From NCBI GenBank assembly GCA_013176395.1, contig JABMLP010000027.1:124001-188000 (forward strand): a stretch of DNA of 64,000 nt, written 5' to 3'. The notes below the pieces were generated by a model, which did no database searches, was not told the DNA's origin, and saw nothing but the letters and a program-made list of their open reading frames with translations. The DNA is from Venturia oleaginea. Lineage: Eukaryota; Ascomycota; Dothideomycetes; Venturiales; Venturiaceae. Shown piece after piece: positions 1-11,903 of this stretch. Within the stretch, counting starts at the first letter, position 1. Every line of letters begins with the position of its first letter. Both the position numbers and the translations under genes were made by a program.

Positions 1-6
1 ACATAC

Positions 7-101
7 TCATCTGAAAGAGGAGTAATCTTCTTCTCTTCTACCTCGTCGTCGGCAAACTTCTTCTGGTATTTCTCCCAGTTGGAGCCCGTGGCTGAAGGCA
101 T
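7..101 (-). CDS. Probable 26S proteasome ATPase subunit Rpt1, first exon only
   Basis: The start codon lies at 101-99 on the minus strand. The exon encodes 31 codons plus two bases, beginning MPSATGSNWEKYQKKFADDE and continuing into an EEKKITPLSDE stretch. It ends at a perfect donor (GTATGT on the minus strand, positions 6-1), so the gene runs off the left edge. The short charged leader followed by KKITPL resembles the N-terminus of fungal Rpt1, the AAA ATPase of the 19S regulatory particle that unfolds proteasome substrates. The AAA domain is outside the window, so this rests on about 30 residues recalled from family knowledge. It is divergent from the SmG gene, with about 320 bp between the two starts. 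Confidence 0.5.
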
Positions 102-420
102 CGTGGTCTACGCGGCGTTGACAAACAGTGGGATCGGGGTGTAAGATGGCGGGCGTGATATGGGAGAGATCAGATACCGGCTTCAATTAGGGCGACTTGA
201 TGGTGTTTGTACGTGAATGAGCTTTGTTCGTATTGTTGTTGCACTGTTGATGTTGAATGGAACATTGCCGTCCGCATTGAGATGCTCAATGCTCAATGCT
301 CAGTCCGCCAAGGCCATTTGATCGCCGCAACCAAAATCTACTTCGCGACGACGATAGCATTCGACAACCACCAACCTGTCCGCTATACAAACCAACAGCT
401 GCCACCCTCGCTGATTCGCC
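102..420. other. Divergent intergenic region (proteasome gene / SmG)
   Basis: About 320 bp between two divergent starts. Open frames here are shadows. No specific operator or repeat was recognised. It presumably carries both promoters. Confidence 0.4.
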
Positions 421-797
421 ATGCCTCAAGCTCAGCCAGAACTCAAGAAGGTATGTCGCTTTTTCCATCCCCCGCCAAAACCAGACTCACACAGCGCAGT
501 ACCTCGACAAGAGACTGTTCGTCCAGCTCAACGGCAGCCGCAAAGTCATTGGAGTCCTCCGTGGATACGACGTACGTTCTCCACATCTTCCTAAGCCCAA
601 GCTCCGAAGCTAATAATGCTCTTTAGGTCTTTTTGAACATCGTTCTCGACGACGCGGTCGAGGAAAAGTCGAATGGAGAGAAGGTCAGAATAGGCATGGT
701 CGTCATCCGCGGCAACTCAGTCGTCATGCTCGAAGCTCTGGAGAGAATTGGCGCGCCGGACGCACGAAGGGAAAGAGGCAACGAAATCTTGCAATAA
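421..797 (+). CDS. SMX2: Small nuclear ribonucleoprotein G (SmG)
   Basis: Three exons: 421-450, 500-571 and 627-797, joined by introns GTATGT...GCAG and GTACGT...TTTAG (the second with a TAATAA-like branch region). Exon lengths 30, 72 and 171 nt keep phase 0 and give 90 residues. The protein starts [20 protein letters not shown], then has the Sm1 turn ([23 protein letters not shown]) and the Sm2 motif ([14 protein letters not shown]). This matches SmG in length and motif spacing. SmG is one of seven Sm proteins that form the ring on U1, U2, U4 and U5 snRNAs for nuclear pre-mRNA splicing. It is intact, and its start sits directly before the conserved helix. Confidence 0.95.
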
Positions 798-1591
798 GGC
801 GTCGAAATACAAGTTCAACAAATGGGGCAGGACGCTCTTGGTGTCAACCGAGCAAGTCGGAAATTTCAGATACCAAAAATAATGGCCGGCGAATTGGAAT
901 ATTACGATCGGCTGGCTGGAAATCTTCACAAATCAGATGTTTCGAGGCGTATTTGGAGTCGTAGGGATGACGGATTATAGGTAGCTATACCCAGCCTCCA
1001 GCTTTGCTATCAAAGAAGCTTACAATCAAGAGACTGCTTCAAAGAGAAAATGGTGCCACCAGTTGAATCACAAATAAGGCGACTTTTCGTAGGAGCCATC
1101 CGAACCTTGCGATTCTCAATGGCCTAAATCACTGCCAACGCATAAAGAGATGCTCTGATTCACGGACAAGGACCAGAAAAGAACATCAAAGATAGGCGGT
1201 GACAGCGTTGCAAACCATTGTCAATCCCGAAGTTTGAGGGCCCGGTATACATGACTTCTTCTGGACTGCTGAGTTAGAGAGCTGCTCTCGCTGCGAATAT
1301 AAAATGATATCAGTAGTAAATATATTGAATGATAGTTGGGGGAAGGCATCGCGTACGAAACTCCCAGACTTCGACATGGCGTGGCATTCTCTGGGATCAT
1401 CGGAGAACGAAAGCGCGTACACAAGACTCCTAAATTTTGTGAGTATCAAATGGCTTTAGCGTTACCACCGCTCCTGTTGCGTTCTATCCGCCAATTTCGT
1501 CAAAGTTGGCACTGGGAGTCTTGTTCGATAGTGTTCTCTTGACGAATTCGGATTCTCAAGATTGAGACTGAATGAGCAAATTAAATTAAGT
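798..1591. other. Intergenic, nothing recognised
   Basis: Short open frames on both strands have no family resemblance, no convincing splice signals and random composition. No repeat or RNA gene was recognised. Confidence 0.4.
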
Positions 1592-2231
1592 TTAGGAGTC
1601 GTGTAACGCGTAGTGCTCTACAGGTTCATGAAATCTGAATTTTGGCATGGCTTCTTTGGTTTTAATGTCTTGGTGTGCCATATTCCAAAGTCGCTTGTGT
1701 GAGGTTGTTGGTTGGAAGGCGACGAGTTTCGCGGACGCAAGAGAGTGTTGAGGGTTGACACAAACCAGCATCAAGAAGTGTGGCCCATTACAAAGGATCA
1801 CCGATCAACAGAAGAAGCACTGGGCGGATGCAGGCAGGTACAATGGAATCACTTCATCCAGTCCATTCGACAACACGTATTCATCAGAAATAACACTAGA
1901 CAAAGTCCCCCGAATCCACAACCAACCTCTCCTCACAGACCTAAACCCCCACATCCCCAACCCCCTCAAACTTTTAAAGCTCCTCCCTCGCCTCCCACTC
2001 CACCCACAGCACATCATCCAGAACCCGCTCATCTACAACCCACAAAACCTCAGACCAATCCGTAATGATTTGCAAATTCTTCACTATTCCATCTATGAAA
2101 TCGTACGAGTCGAGAAGAATCTGTTCGCGAAGTTCGGGTAGAAGGCTGGAGAAGGCCAAGGGTTGCTTGCAGTGTGTTTGAGTCTGAACTGAGAGGTCAG
2201 GCATTGTGGCACTACCTCCACTCACTCCCAC
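1592..2231 (-). pseudogene. Decayed hypothetical gene (minus)
   Basis: Three minus-strand pieces read like protein but do not form one frame. Piece one (2231-1974) contains SLLPELREQILLDSYDF, reminiscent of the helix at the start of fungal F-box-like or 2EXR domains. Piece two (2032-1805) and piece three (1801-1592, with TTSHKRLWNMAHQDIKTKE) share a frame and are separated by one TGA. Going from piece one to piece two needs a frame change. No GT-AG pair repairs this convincingly. I read it as a relic with one frameshift and one nonsense codon. A chance run of open frames is the alternative. Confidence 0.3.
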
Positions 2232-2294
2232 AATTAACTTCTTGAATCATCCTAGTTATGGAATACCAGTGATTTATCAGCAATTAGATTACCC

Positions 2295-3633
2295 CTACAG
2301 CCTGGCCCTCTTCCTATCTACTCTATGGCCACTCACCGTCCCTTCAACATCGCCAATCCCAAAATACAAATACCATTCCAAATCGCCGTCCTCAACTTCA
2401 TGCCACGCCCTCACCTCTTTTACAACCTGAACACCAAACTCCCCCTTATGCTGAAGCAATAGAAAGCTCACAGCAGCACCATGTTTTGTCCCCAGGATTG
2501 CCATACCAGTTTCACTGCCAGGGTCAAATCTCGCACCAGGTACTGGCTTGACGATCGGTGAATTCGTGGCGATATTCCACAAGCCTGGCGTCCTTTGGAA
2601 GACGGTTTCGAGGATGATGAAAGGGATGATGACATAGCGAGGACACGGAACTTTGGATCCACCAGAAAGTTTGACGCTCGGCCAGCCCATTCCGTAGCAC
2701 CCACAAGATAGTAATTCAAAAACACGAGGTGAGAAGTTTTCTGCAAGTCTGGTGCGTTGATGTTTCCTTTCGGCAAGAAGCCGAGTCTCTGTAGGGCATC
2801 GATTTCGGGGATGGGGGCGTACATTTCTAGTAGAGTAATGGTAGCATCCGATTTGTCGCCATAGAGGCCGTTGAATAATGATTTATAGCGTGCCCCGCCT
2901 CGGGAAGGCGGTGGGATCTTGATGGCCTATTCTTCTCAGCTGAAACTCTTGTCAAAAAAGCTGTAGACGAGGGCAACGATGTGAAGTACAGGACCCGTCC
3001 TCCCATCTTCAGCATACCATTCCCTCTCTTGACTGACCAACTGCTGCGTTCAGGATCTCAAATCCGTAGATACATGTAGAAAATCCAGCATCTTTTCAAT
3101 TCTATAGTCGGAAAGAATTTCAGTCGCGTCCTTCAGATCGAGCGTCTTGATATCCCAACCCCATTTCAGAGGTGCCATGAAAGGATCTATAAAGTACTCT
3201 CCACGTGGAATGTCTTCCATTTCCGAGAGCGTTGTACCATTTTCGCTGCCTCCTCTCTGGTGGCGTCCATCAAGCAACGGAGACCCCAGCCTTTAGTGAT
3301 AGATGTTTGATACGCATCTTCCTTTGCATGGCGGCGGAGGAGGTGATCACGGTCATTCCGATCAGGATTCAAGGCAGGAGGAAGATAATGCACACTGCCG
3401 AATGAGACAACGTATTCGGAAAGAGTGATATTGCCCGGTGGCGCGTCTGCGTTGTAGCGCGTATGATGAATGGATAGCAAAAGACTAGGAAATGTAGCTG
3501 AGGGGAAATGAAGAAGGAGGGCGATAAGAACGACTGAGAAACAAAGCCCAAGGGCGCGGGGAAATGGCTTTTGGTAATGCTTAGCAGTCTTGTGGCTGCG
3601 GACTTCTCTCAAGGGGAGAATGATCGTGATCAT
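2295..3633 (-). pseudogene. Decayed membrane-anchored hypothetical gene (minus)
   Basis: Coding-like segments in successive frames: 3633-3187 begins with an N-terminal hydrophobic helix (ALGLCFSVVLIALLLHF) followed by a lumenal or extracellular segment; 3277-3050 continues with YFIDPFMAPLKWGWDIKTL; about 2912-2640 carries SLFNGLYGDKSDATITLLEM and PEIDALQRLGFLPKG; 2690-2295 ends with YVIIPFIILETVFQRTPGLW and WHEVEDGDLEWYLYFGIGD. One boundary (about 3015 to 2915) could be a GTATGC...ATAG intron, but the frame changes near 3230, 3065 and 2660 have no usable splice sites. The family is not one I can name. Best reading: a once-functional type II membrane protein gene inactivated by several indels. 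Confidence 0.4.
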
Positions 3634-4076
3634 TCACATACTGGTAGTCGCCTCTTCTATCAGCTAATCCGACAAAGAATCATCCAGGGCATGAAAATGA
3701 TGGAGCCCCATTGCTTTGTCCGTTACCATACTATATGGTTTATCACAGGTTCATAGGGTTGAACAAAAGTGTAACAACGTGGTTTCGCAACGTAAGGGTA
3801 GTTTCGATAGTCGGATTACACCTCTTGAGTGCCCCCAGAGGAGATATTTCATGTATTGCGGGGTTCGAGGCATAGATATCGGTAGTCCAAATAAATGCCT
3901 TTGAATGACTAAAACAAGACAGTTAGTGCACTCCATCATGAAAGTGCAGACGCAAACGATGGTTGTTGTTACAAGTTTCAAATGCTCCTGGGTATCTTTA
4001 CGCACTGCCAAGATCGATCGCTATATATGCACCTTGCATGCGATCGACTTTGCCATGCCTACGCTTGCCAAAATAT
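3634..4076. other. Intergenic between relic and dynamitin 3' end
   Basis: No coding signal, repeat or RNA gene recognised. It includes the 3' flank of the dynamitin gene. Confidence 0.4.
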
Positions 4077-5553
4077 TCAATCAAACTTTGCCATTCTTGC
4101 CTCGAGCTCCTTGATCCATCCACTGACATTCTTTACATTTTCATTAAGCCCAGACTCTCCAGTCTTGAGATTCTTTTCAACATTATCGAGAGCTTCGCGC
4201 CATTGCTGAATTTCTGCCTTTTGCTCAGACTGCCTCTTTTCCATATCATCAAGCGTCGTGCTTGCCGATGCCGCACTGGTGTGGAGGAAATGCAAAGTTC
4301 TGAGCCGATCTAGGACAACTGGCAGCGTGGGTGCTAGAGCATCAATCGTGGAAAGGGTACCATGTAGAGCATTGATCTTAGATGCTCGCTCTGGGTCTTC
4401 TGAATAAGACGATGATGGCCTTGCTGTTGGTGATAGACCAGCAGAAGATGGTGGAGAGGTCTGCTCATCTTCCTTTAGCTTTCGCAACCGCTCTGCATCA
4501 TCAAATAGTCGTCGCGCTTTGCTTTGGGCGGCCTCGATGGTGGTGGCAGAATTGCAGACGATCTGAAACTGGCGGTCAAGCGTGTCGAGGGCTGGAATAA
4601 TCGGTCTGGTTGAGCCAATGCTAGACTCTGGCAGATTGGCACCACTCAGTCCCAGCGAACGTTCGAGGTAATCTAGCCTGGCGTCTAGTTCAGCTGACCT
4701 TGAGAAGGCTTGGATGAGTTGTGTTTGATGTTCCAACGAAGTTATTGGTAATTGATTTCCTGTTGGAGGTGGGTGTTGGGTTTGAGGCATCAATGAGGCC
4801 TTGTCGAACCTGGCAATGGTTTTTGCCAAATCGTCCTCTGCTCCTTTGCTTGTCCCGTGCCGTGTGGTATAAACAGCGTCAAGAGCACTGCTCAATTTGC
4901 GCACGTTTTCGATAACATCGGACTCATCCACTTCTACGTTGTCGGTCGAGAATTCTTCGGTCTGGTTTTTTTTCTGAAATTCGCTCTCTTCCAATTCCGA
5001 TTTGACTTCTTCAAGCTCACGCTTTAGACGAGCGAGCTTCCGATCAATACTCTCGTCTTCCTCGTCGCTAAAGTCACCATATTGATCGTCCTCGCCTTCG
5101 TATGACTTTCTCCGCCGTCGCTGAGTTGATGTTTTGTAATATCGCTTCGCGCCATTGAGACTTTCCGAAAAATCTACGTTTCGCGCATCAACTCTCGCAG
5201 ACCCAAAGCGTGTTCGTGCTTCTGTCGGTCTTAATTGTTGCCGTACAATACCAGAAGTCTCTTCGGAGTCTCCATTGGGTATCGAATCATCGTAGGCAGA
5301 GTTGGAAGAGGGTGATGGAACTGAGTTTGCCTGTAATATATTCAATATCATGTTCCGCATGTACCACCCCAACCCGTGGGTCCATTATGCCAACTAACTT
5401 GAAGTGTAGAAACGTCGTCTGCTAGATCGGGAGTCTCGTAGATATCTGGGGCTAAATCCTGAGCCATGTCAGCATTGGTTATGATGATACAAGCATGGTA
5501 TGGGCAGACATTACCAGGTCGGGAAGTCCGGCATACTTCCGCGCAGCTGCCAT
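4077..5553 (-). CDS. Dynactin subunit 2 (dynamitin, p50)
   Basis: Minus-strand exons 5553-5515 (MAAARKYAGLPDL), 5458-5399 (DLAPDIYETPDLADDVSTLQ) and 5330-4077, with introns GTAATG...CTCAG and GTTAGT...TACAG. All junctions are in phase and give 450 residues. The N-terminal KYAGLPDLD-APDIYETPD segment is the dynamitin signature that binds the Arp1 filament. The rest is rich in coiled coil (IDRKLARLKRELEEVKSELE; AEIQQWREALDNVEKNLKTG) and ends with WIKELEARMAKFD. Dynamitin forms the shoulder of dynactin, the cofactor of cytoplasmic dynein in nuclear migration and vesicle transport along microtubules. It is intact and divergent from the LSD1-like gene. Confidence 0.92.
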
Positions 5554-6109
5554 TTTGTCGCGTTATCAGGAGCTGGAGAGTTGGGAAATAGAGAAACTAT
5601 GCGGACTTCATGGGAAATAGAGTTTCTCGGGTTTTTGAGGGCATTTGCAGTGCTGTGTTGTTCTTGGATCGAGGACTGAAGTAGCGAGGGATGCCAAGCC
5701 AAGACGGATCATCATGGAGTCTGAATAACTTGAAGTGGGCTCGTGATTATGGCCAGGAAGGTCTTGGGATGGATATATGTCGGGGACAGGAGAGAAGCGG
5801 TTGGCAAACCAATCATGGAGATTATCTACTCAATCATGGGGGATTCGGCGGGCGGTGGTTGCAGATACTCCCGTCTGAAAGTGAGGCCGCTAATGCCACG
5901 GCACGCCGAGTTCTACGAAGCCATCATTTCCTCGACCACCAGACGCCGCAAACCAAGAACAAATACCCTCGTCCCCTTCCTCTCTCAAACCTCTTGATTG
6001 GTCCTCCCTCCCCGCTCCATCATGGCTGGGATTAGGGTTTAGCCTCTTCATACTCCAAATTTGCCTCCTTTGTCACGTTCTGCCTACGCTCGGCCACTGC
6101 TCTACTCCC
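5554..6109. other. Divergent intergenic region (dynamitin / LSD1-like)
   Basis: About 555 bp between divergent starts. Overlapping plus-strand open frames (5691-6035) have no recognisable domain and are probably untranslated. Pyrimidine-rich tracts near 5960-6010 and 6040-6070 would fit a promoter or leader of the plus-strand gene. Confidence 0.4.
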
Positions 6110-9100
6110 ATGGACATGGACTTTCGCCTGGACGACGATGGCCACCTGGATCCAACATTCCTATACTCGGGGCAAGATGATCTGCTCGGTCCTTCCCTTT
6201 TGACTCCTGATTCCGAGCCAACAAAATTCCATCTTTCAACCCAAAAGGTCGACGCTTTTGACTACAACATCGGCATATATGATCCATATGAAGATTCACG
6301 GCCGTCATCAGTTCAGTTCGGTGATGGTCTAGATCCATCAGAGCATGGAGGCAGTCATGTGAGCACAAACGGAAATGCCATTGCGTCGGCATCAATATCA
6401 AATCATGGACCAGAAGGCACCGATGAGGGACATGATGCAAGGACAAATGGCCATTTTCATCCAGCATCATCCTTCAAGGCTTCAAAAGATCCCAAAGGAT
6501 TGAACCAGATACATCGACAAGCATTCAAAGGTTCCACATCGTCTGCGCCCACTTCCTCAACGAATACACCTAATAAGCATGCCAGTGGTCAAAGAGCCAA
6601 ACGGTTAGTCATGCTTCTTTATGCAGTAAAAGACACGCACTGATGAACCACTTGACAGAAAATCCAATGGTCTTGATGATTCTGATGAGCCCAAGACCCA
6701 CCGTCGCATGTCGTCTGACACACCTAAAAAGGCCAGTGATGATTTCCGTGCGAGGACATCAATACCCATGCATCTCTCTTGGATGGAGTTTGCCCGTCAA
6801 GGAATAGTGGCAGCATATTCATCACGGTTGAATCCATATGCTTTGCATCCAGGCGAGTATAAGCTGCTTAGGGAGCACATTACTCGATCGCAGGTGACCA
6901 TTTATCTCAACATCCGAAACGCTATACTTCGGCTTTGGCACAGAAATCCCCTCGTAGGCATAACCAGGCAGGAGGCAGCAGGTTGCGTCAAAGATTCTCG
7001 CTATTTTGCGCTTTCTCAAGTCACATATGAATGGCTGATGCGAAATGGCTATATCAACTTCGGCTGTGTCGAGCTCACAAATACAGCGCGTCCAATTCCA
7101 CGATCACTAGCCAAGGGTGGCCGCCGGAAAACAATTGTGGTTGTCGGAGCTGGAATGTCTGGGTTGGGATGTGCAAGACAACTCGAAGGCCTCATTGCAC
7201 AGCTGGGCGAACAATTCACCGATAGAGGGGAACGAACACCCAAAATTATCATACTTGAAGGTCGAAATCGAGTTGGAGGACGAGTGTACTCCCATCCTCT
7301 GAAGAAGCAGGCAAGTGGGATCCTTCCTCCAGGACTTCGAAGTACCGCAGAAATGGGCGCACAAATTGTGACAGGCTTCGAGCATGGCAATCCCATGAAT
7401 GCGATAATACGTGGACAACTGGGTTTGCGGTACTATGCATTGAAGGACAACTCCGTGCTTTATGATTATGATGGCCGGACAGTCGACAAGCGGAGAGACG
7501 TGATGGTGGAGCGGCTTTGGAATGACGTTCTGGAGCGAGCTGCTGTTTACCGGAACAAACTGCCAACAGTGCGAACTGTGGAGGGAGAAAGGGAGTTGAT
7601 CAGACGAGGAGAGGATCCCAAAGACGCAATCAGCAACACGGCCGAACTCATTTCTTCGTTGGAGGATGCTGGTGTTGAAGTCACTGTGAGAGATGGTAAT
7701 CCAATATCGAAAAATACGTCAGCCCCCGAAAACCCTGCCGTTGGCCTCGATAAGGTCGGAGGGCGACAGTACCAGCTTGCTGGCTCAGCCGCGAACAAAC
7801 CAGCGGCAGAAGCAGCGAAGATCATTGGTTGGAATGTTCCACAGGATATACCTCTCTCGGAAAGTCTGGATCTGTTATCTATAACACAAGCGTCACAACA
7901 TCCTACACTAGGCGAGACCATGGACGAAGGCATCAGGCAGTATCAAGAAATGCTTGGTCTGACATCTCAAGATCTGAGGTTAATGAACTGGCATCATGCT
8001 AATCTTGAGTATGCGAATGCTGCAAATGTCAATCAATTGAGTCTCGGTGGATGGGATCAAGACATCGGGAACGAGTTTGAGGGAGAGCATTGTGAGGTCG
8101 TTGGCGGATACACCCAAGTACCTCGTGGATTGTGGCAATTTCCTCAACAACTTGATATCCGATTCAATCATGTCATCAGATCCATCAAATATGGTGGGTC
8201 GACATCAGATTCGCCAGCGCTCGTTGAGTGCAACAACGGCGAGAAGTTTGAAGCTGACGAAGTCGTCCTTACGTCCTCTCTTGGTGTCCTCAAAGAAGGC
8301 TCCATCAAATTCGTGCCGCCGCTGCCCGAGTGGAAGACATCATGCATCGAGCGCATGGGCTTCGGTCTGCTGAACAAGGTGCGATAGTCTTTGTTCATAT
8401 ATTTCATCATCGCTAATGAAATGTTCCAGGTTGTCCTCGTGTACGACAAGGCGTTCTGGGAAGAGGATCGAGATATGTTCGGCCTCCTCAATGACGCTGA
8501 ACACGATAAACAAAACCAGAAGTCCTATGCCGACTGTCGCGGCCGCTTCTACCTCTTCTGGAATTGCATACAAACAAGCGGCCGGCCGATGCTTATTGCA
8601 CTCATGGCTGGAACAGCGGCATACTCAGTGGAAGGCACCGACAATGAAAGTCTTATTGCCGAGGTAACCGGACGTCTGGCAAAGGTCTTCTCGCCAACTG
8701 AGATCCCAAGGCCGTCTGAGGTTATCGTGACGAGGTGGAAACAAGATCCCTTTGCTCGTGGAAGTTATTCATATGTTGGTCCACAAACTCAAACAGGCGA
8801 CTACGATGTGATGGCTCAACCTGTTGGTCCCATACATTTTGCTGGAGAGGCAACCTGCGGCACACACCCAGCAACTGTGCATGGCGCATACTTATCCGGT
8901 CTTCGTGCTGCCTCCGAAGTTATGGATTCACTTCTTGGACCTATCCACGTCCCTACTCCAATTGTAGCGACAAGCAGTCATAAGTTGAAGGTAGAGCAGA
9001 TTGCTCGCTCGGGCTCTTCACCTCTCACAGATATCGATGTCTTCGAAACCAATAACGCCATTCCTGGCAATCTCCCGCCTGGCACCATGGTCGCCGGCAC

Positions 9101-9764
9101 CTCTTTTGCTGGCAATGCCGCCGCCGGCAGTACTGTCGCCGGCCCTACCGTCGCCGGCCCTACCGTCGCCGGCCCTACCGTCGCCGGCCCTAATGTCGCT
9201 GGCATCAAGCGCAAACGTGGTTATGTAGACGTTTGGGAGCCCGTTTTACCGCCTCCAGACCCCAACGCTGAATCAAGGTTACAGGGCGAGGTTGAAGACT
9301 ACGAAGCACGGATTATCGGTGCCATCCTCTCCAGTCTTAGCGACAGACCGATCAAACCTGGAAAGCCAATCGTCAACCCATATCTCCTCTATCAAAACGA
9401 CGAATGGTACAATGTTAAAGCCAGATGCGACGCAGAAAAAGTGGCCTTGACGGGCGATCCCAGCGCAAAGACGTCACGGAATGATATTCGTATAGCACTC
9501 GGAGCCGATTGGCGAAACTTGCGGGAGGATCTCAAAAAACCTTATGTTGATAAGAGTCAGGAGGCAAGAGAAAGTTCTTTGGCGGCACTGGCGAGCTACA
9601 AGGACGCTGTCGAGACGTGGGACAGGGAAGCGACGAGAGTGCGGAGAGATTTTATTGCAGCAAATCCTCCATCCGAGGGCGTGATGAAAAGGCTCCAAGG
9701 CAGGACTGCCATAGAGTTTGGACAGGACAGGAAAGGGAGGAAGACGAGTGGGTATGAGGAGTGA
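6110..9764 (+). CDS. LSD1-type histone lysine demethylase with SWIRM, amine-oxidase and HMG domains
   Basis: Exons 6110-6603, 6659-8378 and 8430-9764. Introns are GTTAGT...GACAG and GTGCGA...TCCAG (branch CTAAT). All phases fit and give 1182 residues. Order: low-complexity N-terminus; SWIRM domain about 197-302; FAD Rossmann motif VVVGAGMSG near 324; amine-oxidase core with the conserved catalytic lysine in LGVLK (K710) and the FAD-binding end ARGSYSYV and AGEATCGTHPATVHGA; disordered linker with a VAGPT repeat; HMG-box-like region about 1045-1125. This is the fungal LSD1/KDM1 layout, a nuclear FAD enzyme oxidising methylated histone H3 lysine. The large Tower insertion of animal LSD1 is not obvious here. 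Intact. Confidence 0.9.
9120..9200 (+). repeat. In-frame 15-bp minisatellite encoding VAGPT
   Basis: Within the LSD1-like gene, about four near-perfect copies of a 15-bp unit (gtcgccggccctacc) are preceded by diverged copies (GTMVAGTSFAGNAAAGSTVAG). Because the unit is five codons, copy changes would keep frame. It lies in the linker between oxidase core and HMG region. Confidence 0.9.
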
Positions 9765-10111
9765 GTGAATTGTTTTCTATGGATTGTTTTGTTCTTGTAT
9801 TGATTCACTTTGCGGTTTGTTGTATCCTGCACCTTTATTCTGCCTCAGTTGCATTTTCTCGGGATGGTTGCATTATTACCACGGATGCCGGACTTCGGTG
9901 TGCCGTGTGGTTCTTTCCTTCCATGGGCAAAGGAAGGGAATTTGCTTTCTGTAGATACACAGACGCGAGCAAGCTGGAATAATATCAAGCCTACATATAC
10001 CTTCACAAACCCATTCAATAACGCCACCTTCCCCCATCTTACACCTTTATTTTGTCTTATCTACGGACATGGGATACCTTCTTGGTTTTTGATAGAGCAG
10101 CTTTCAACGTT
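9765..10111. other. Intergenic, nothing recognised
   Basis: Convergent 3' flanks of the LSD1-like gene and the small secreted gene. No feature seen. Confidence 0.4.
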
Positions 10112-10710
10112 CTAAATATCCTACACGTTAGCCTCAGATACAGAAGCTGTCCTCTCCTCTCTTCGATAAGGTAGAGAATACTTACGCATTGATAAACCGT
10201 GACATTGTGGTTACTACAAAAATCTTTACTAAATTTGTCTTGGTGGCAAACCTTCTCATGTTGATTGTCACAGCCCTTGTAACGGTCAGAAAGAGAGGTA
10301 CAAGCTGTATTGCGACTGAGCTTCGCCAATTTCAGGTCCCAAATGTCCCCAGATTCATGCCGTTCAACAGTCGGCAGCGACGACGAGTAGCTCTAGGGCG
10401 GGAGGGCTTTAATCCGGCCAGTCTGTAACTTACCCTGTAACCGTTGTCCCCACCGCCCCAGCAGCAATCTTACGATTGTGTGCACTGTATATTTGTGTTA
10501 GCGCAGCGGCATGAGTTCGGGATGTGGTGAGTAGAGGTAAGGGGTAATGTATATAATTTAAAAGGGGCAGGAGTGCAGAGTAAACACGTTGGGGTTTGTA
10601 TGAAGGATGGGATGCTTTACAGCGAAAGCGATTGGAGCAAAAGCCAGGGCGACGAGGCCGGCGAGGCCGGCAAGGGCGAGGCCGAGAGAGATGACGGATA
10701 GGGATTGCAT
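10112..10710 (-). CDS. Small secreted cysteine-rich protein, candidate effector
   Basis: Proposed minus-strand exons 10710-10621, 10468-10434, 10315-10186 and 10120-10112, giving 87 residues. Exon 1 encodes a complete signal peptide (MQSLSVISLGLALAGLAGLV, then ALAFAPIAFA). Exon 3 carries the mature Cys-rich core: TACTSLSDRYKGCD, EKVCHQDK, DFCSNHN, VYQC (five Cys). The last exon adds only Asp-Ile and a stop after an intron with a textbook branch (GCTAACG) and GTAAGT/TAG ends. Introns 2 and 3 are well supported. The acceptor of exon 2 (TAAG) is the weakest choice, because the better-looking ATACAG upstream is out of phase. Family unknown; the odd Cys count suggests dimerisation or a wrong boundary. 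Confidence 0.5.
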
Positions 10711-11052
10711 AGTTGATGATGTATTGGAATGGTCGAGTTGGGTGAGTGCAGGTTGACTTGTTGATTCAACGAGGGTAGCAACTGTGACATTGCGCTACTA
10801 TATTGTAGTGGGGTTTAATCGTTAGTTAGCACCCTTATCGTGGATACCGGAGTTCTGCCATCCGCGCTGCATTGATAAATATCTCAGCGTCGATCGATCC
10901 ATCCATCGGTCGATGTAATTCTTTTCTCTTTGTTTCTAGAAGTAGTAGCAGCTCCGGCCCGTATGACTAGCCTCCGGAACGACCCCAGCCCTATCCGTTG
11001 CTATTAATACATATCAATCACCTTTCGCGTACAACTAGTGCAGTATCTAAAG
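10711..11052. other. Upstream region of the small secreted gene
   Basis: Presumed promoter of the minus-strand gene. No coding signal was recognised. Confidence 0.35.
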
Positions 11053-11054
11053 TA

Positions 11055-11179
11055 GGGATTTAAATGTCTATCGGGCCTACAATGCTCCAACTGCCGCAGA
11101 GATTCGAAGGGGTATTTTTGCTGTAAAGCGGAGGCGAGGCAGGGTGGACAAGGATGTGACCACTTGACATTCAAATCCC
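11055..11179. mobile_element. Miniature inverted-repeat element (MITE), TA-flanked
   Basis: Terminal inverted repeats gggatttaaatgtc (11055-11068) and gacattcaaatccc (11166-11179) match at 13 of 14 positions and are bounded by TA on both sides (11053-11054, 11180-11181). Body 125 bp, no coding capacity. TA flanks fit a Tc1/mariner-mobilised MITE. Confidence 0.6.
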
Positions 11180-11903
11180 TACTGTGGTAGCCGGCCGATA
11201 TATTGTTTGTACGCCGCCACCAGCCAGTGGGCTTACAATTTTAGCGCATATCATGCTGCCAATGAGCCCTCTCGCCTGTATACTTAATAATATGTTGTTA
11301 CTGTATTTTATACTCTACCTACGTGTTCCTAAAGGCATACCTGGCTTGTGTATACCACCAAAATGCCCCCTGTACGCCAAAAACAACCAGATCTCTCACA
11401 CGATGAGCGTTTACAAGTCAGAACCCTCCGAGATATTGGCTGGACTTACGAGCACATCGCCAACCACCTCAAAGTCACGCAGAGGCAGGTCCAGAATACG
11501 TGCCAAGCCGAACAAACTACGCCAAATGTATGCAGGCCTCGGACATCACCCCGATTCGGGTAGTTTACCACCTTGGCAGGAATCTTCAGTATACTCAAAC
11601 CGTGTGAACCATTGTACGTACTTGCTATGCATTCAATACAATCCTCACTGATATCCATTACTTTCCACTGACTCTGCATTCATTTGTAGACCAAAGACAC
11701 GGAAAGGCCGAGATCCTTCTCTCTCAGAGGAGCAGATTGAGGAGCTTATCACCTTTATCGGCTACTCACGAACAAATCGGTTGATGTCCTACCTCCACCT
11801 CGCTACTGGTCCCTTTGCATCTTGGGAAGTAGGAGAGTATGCTATACGAAATGCCCTCCGAAAGCATGGCTTTAAACAATACGTTGTTCGAGCAAAACCT
11901 CCT

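Noticed and set aside
7049..7396. Antisense frames within the LSD1-like gene
   Set aside because: Shadows of a strongly coding region; no independent evidence.
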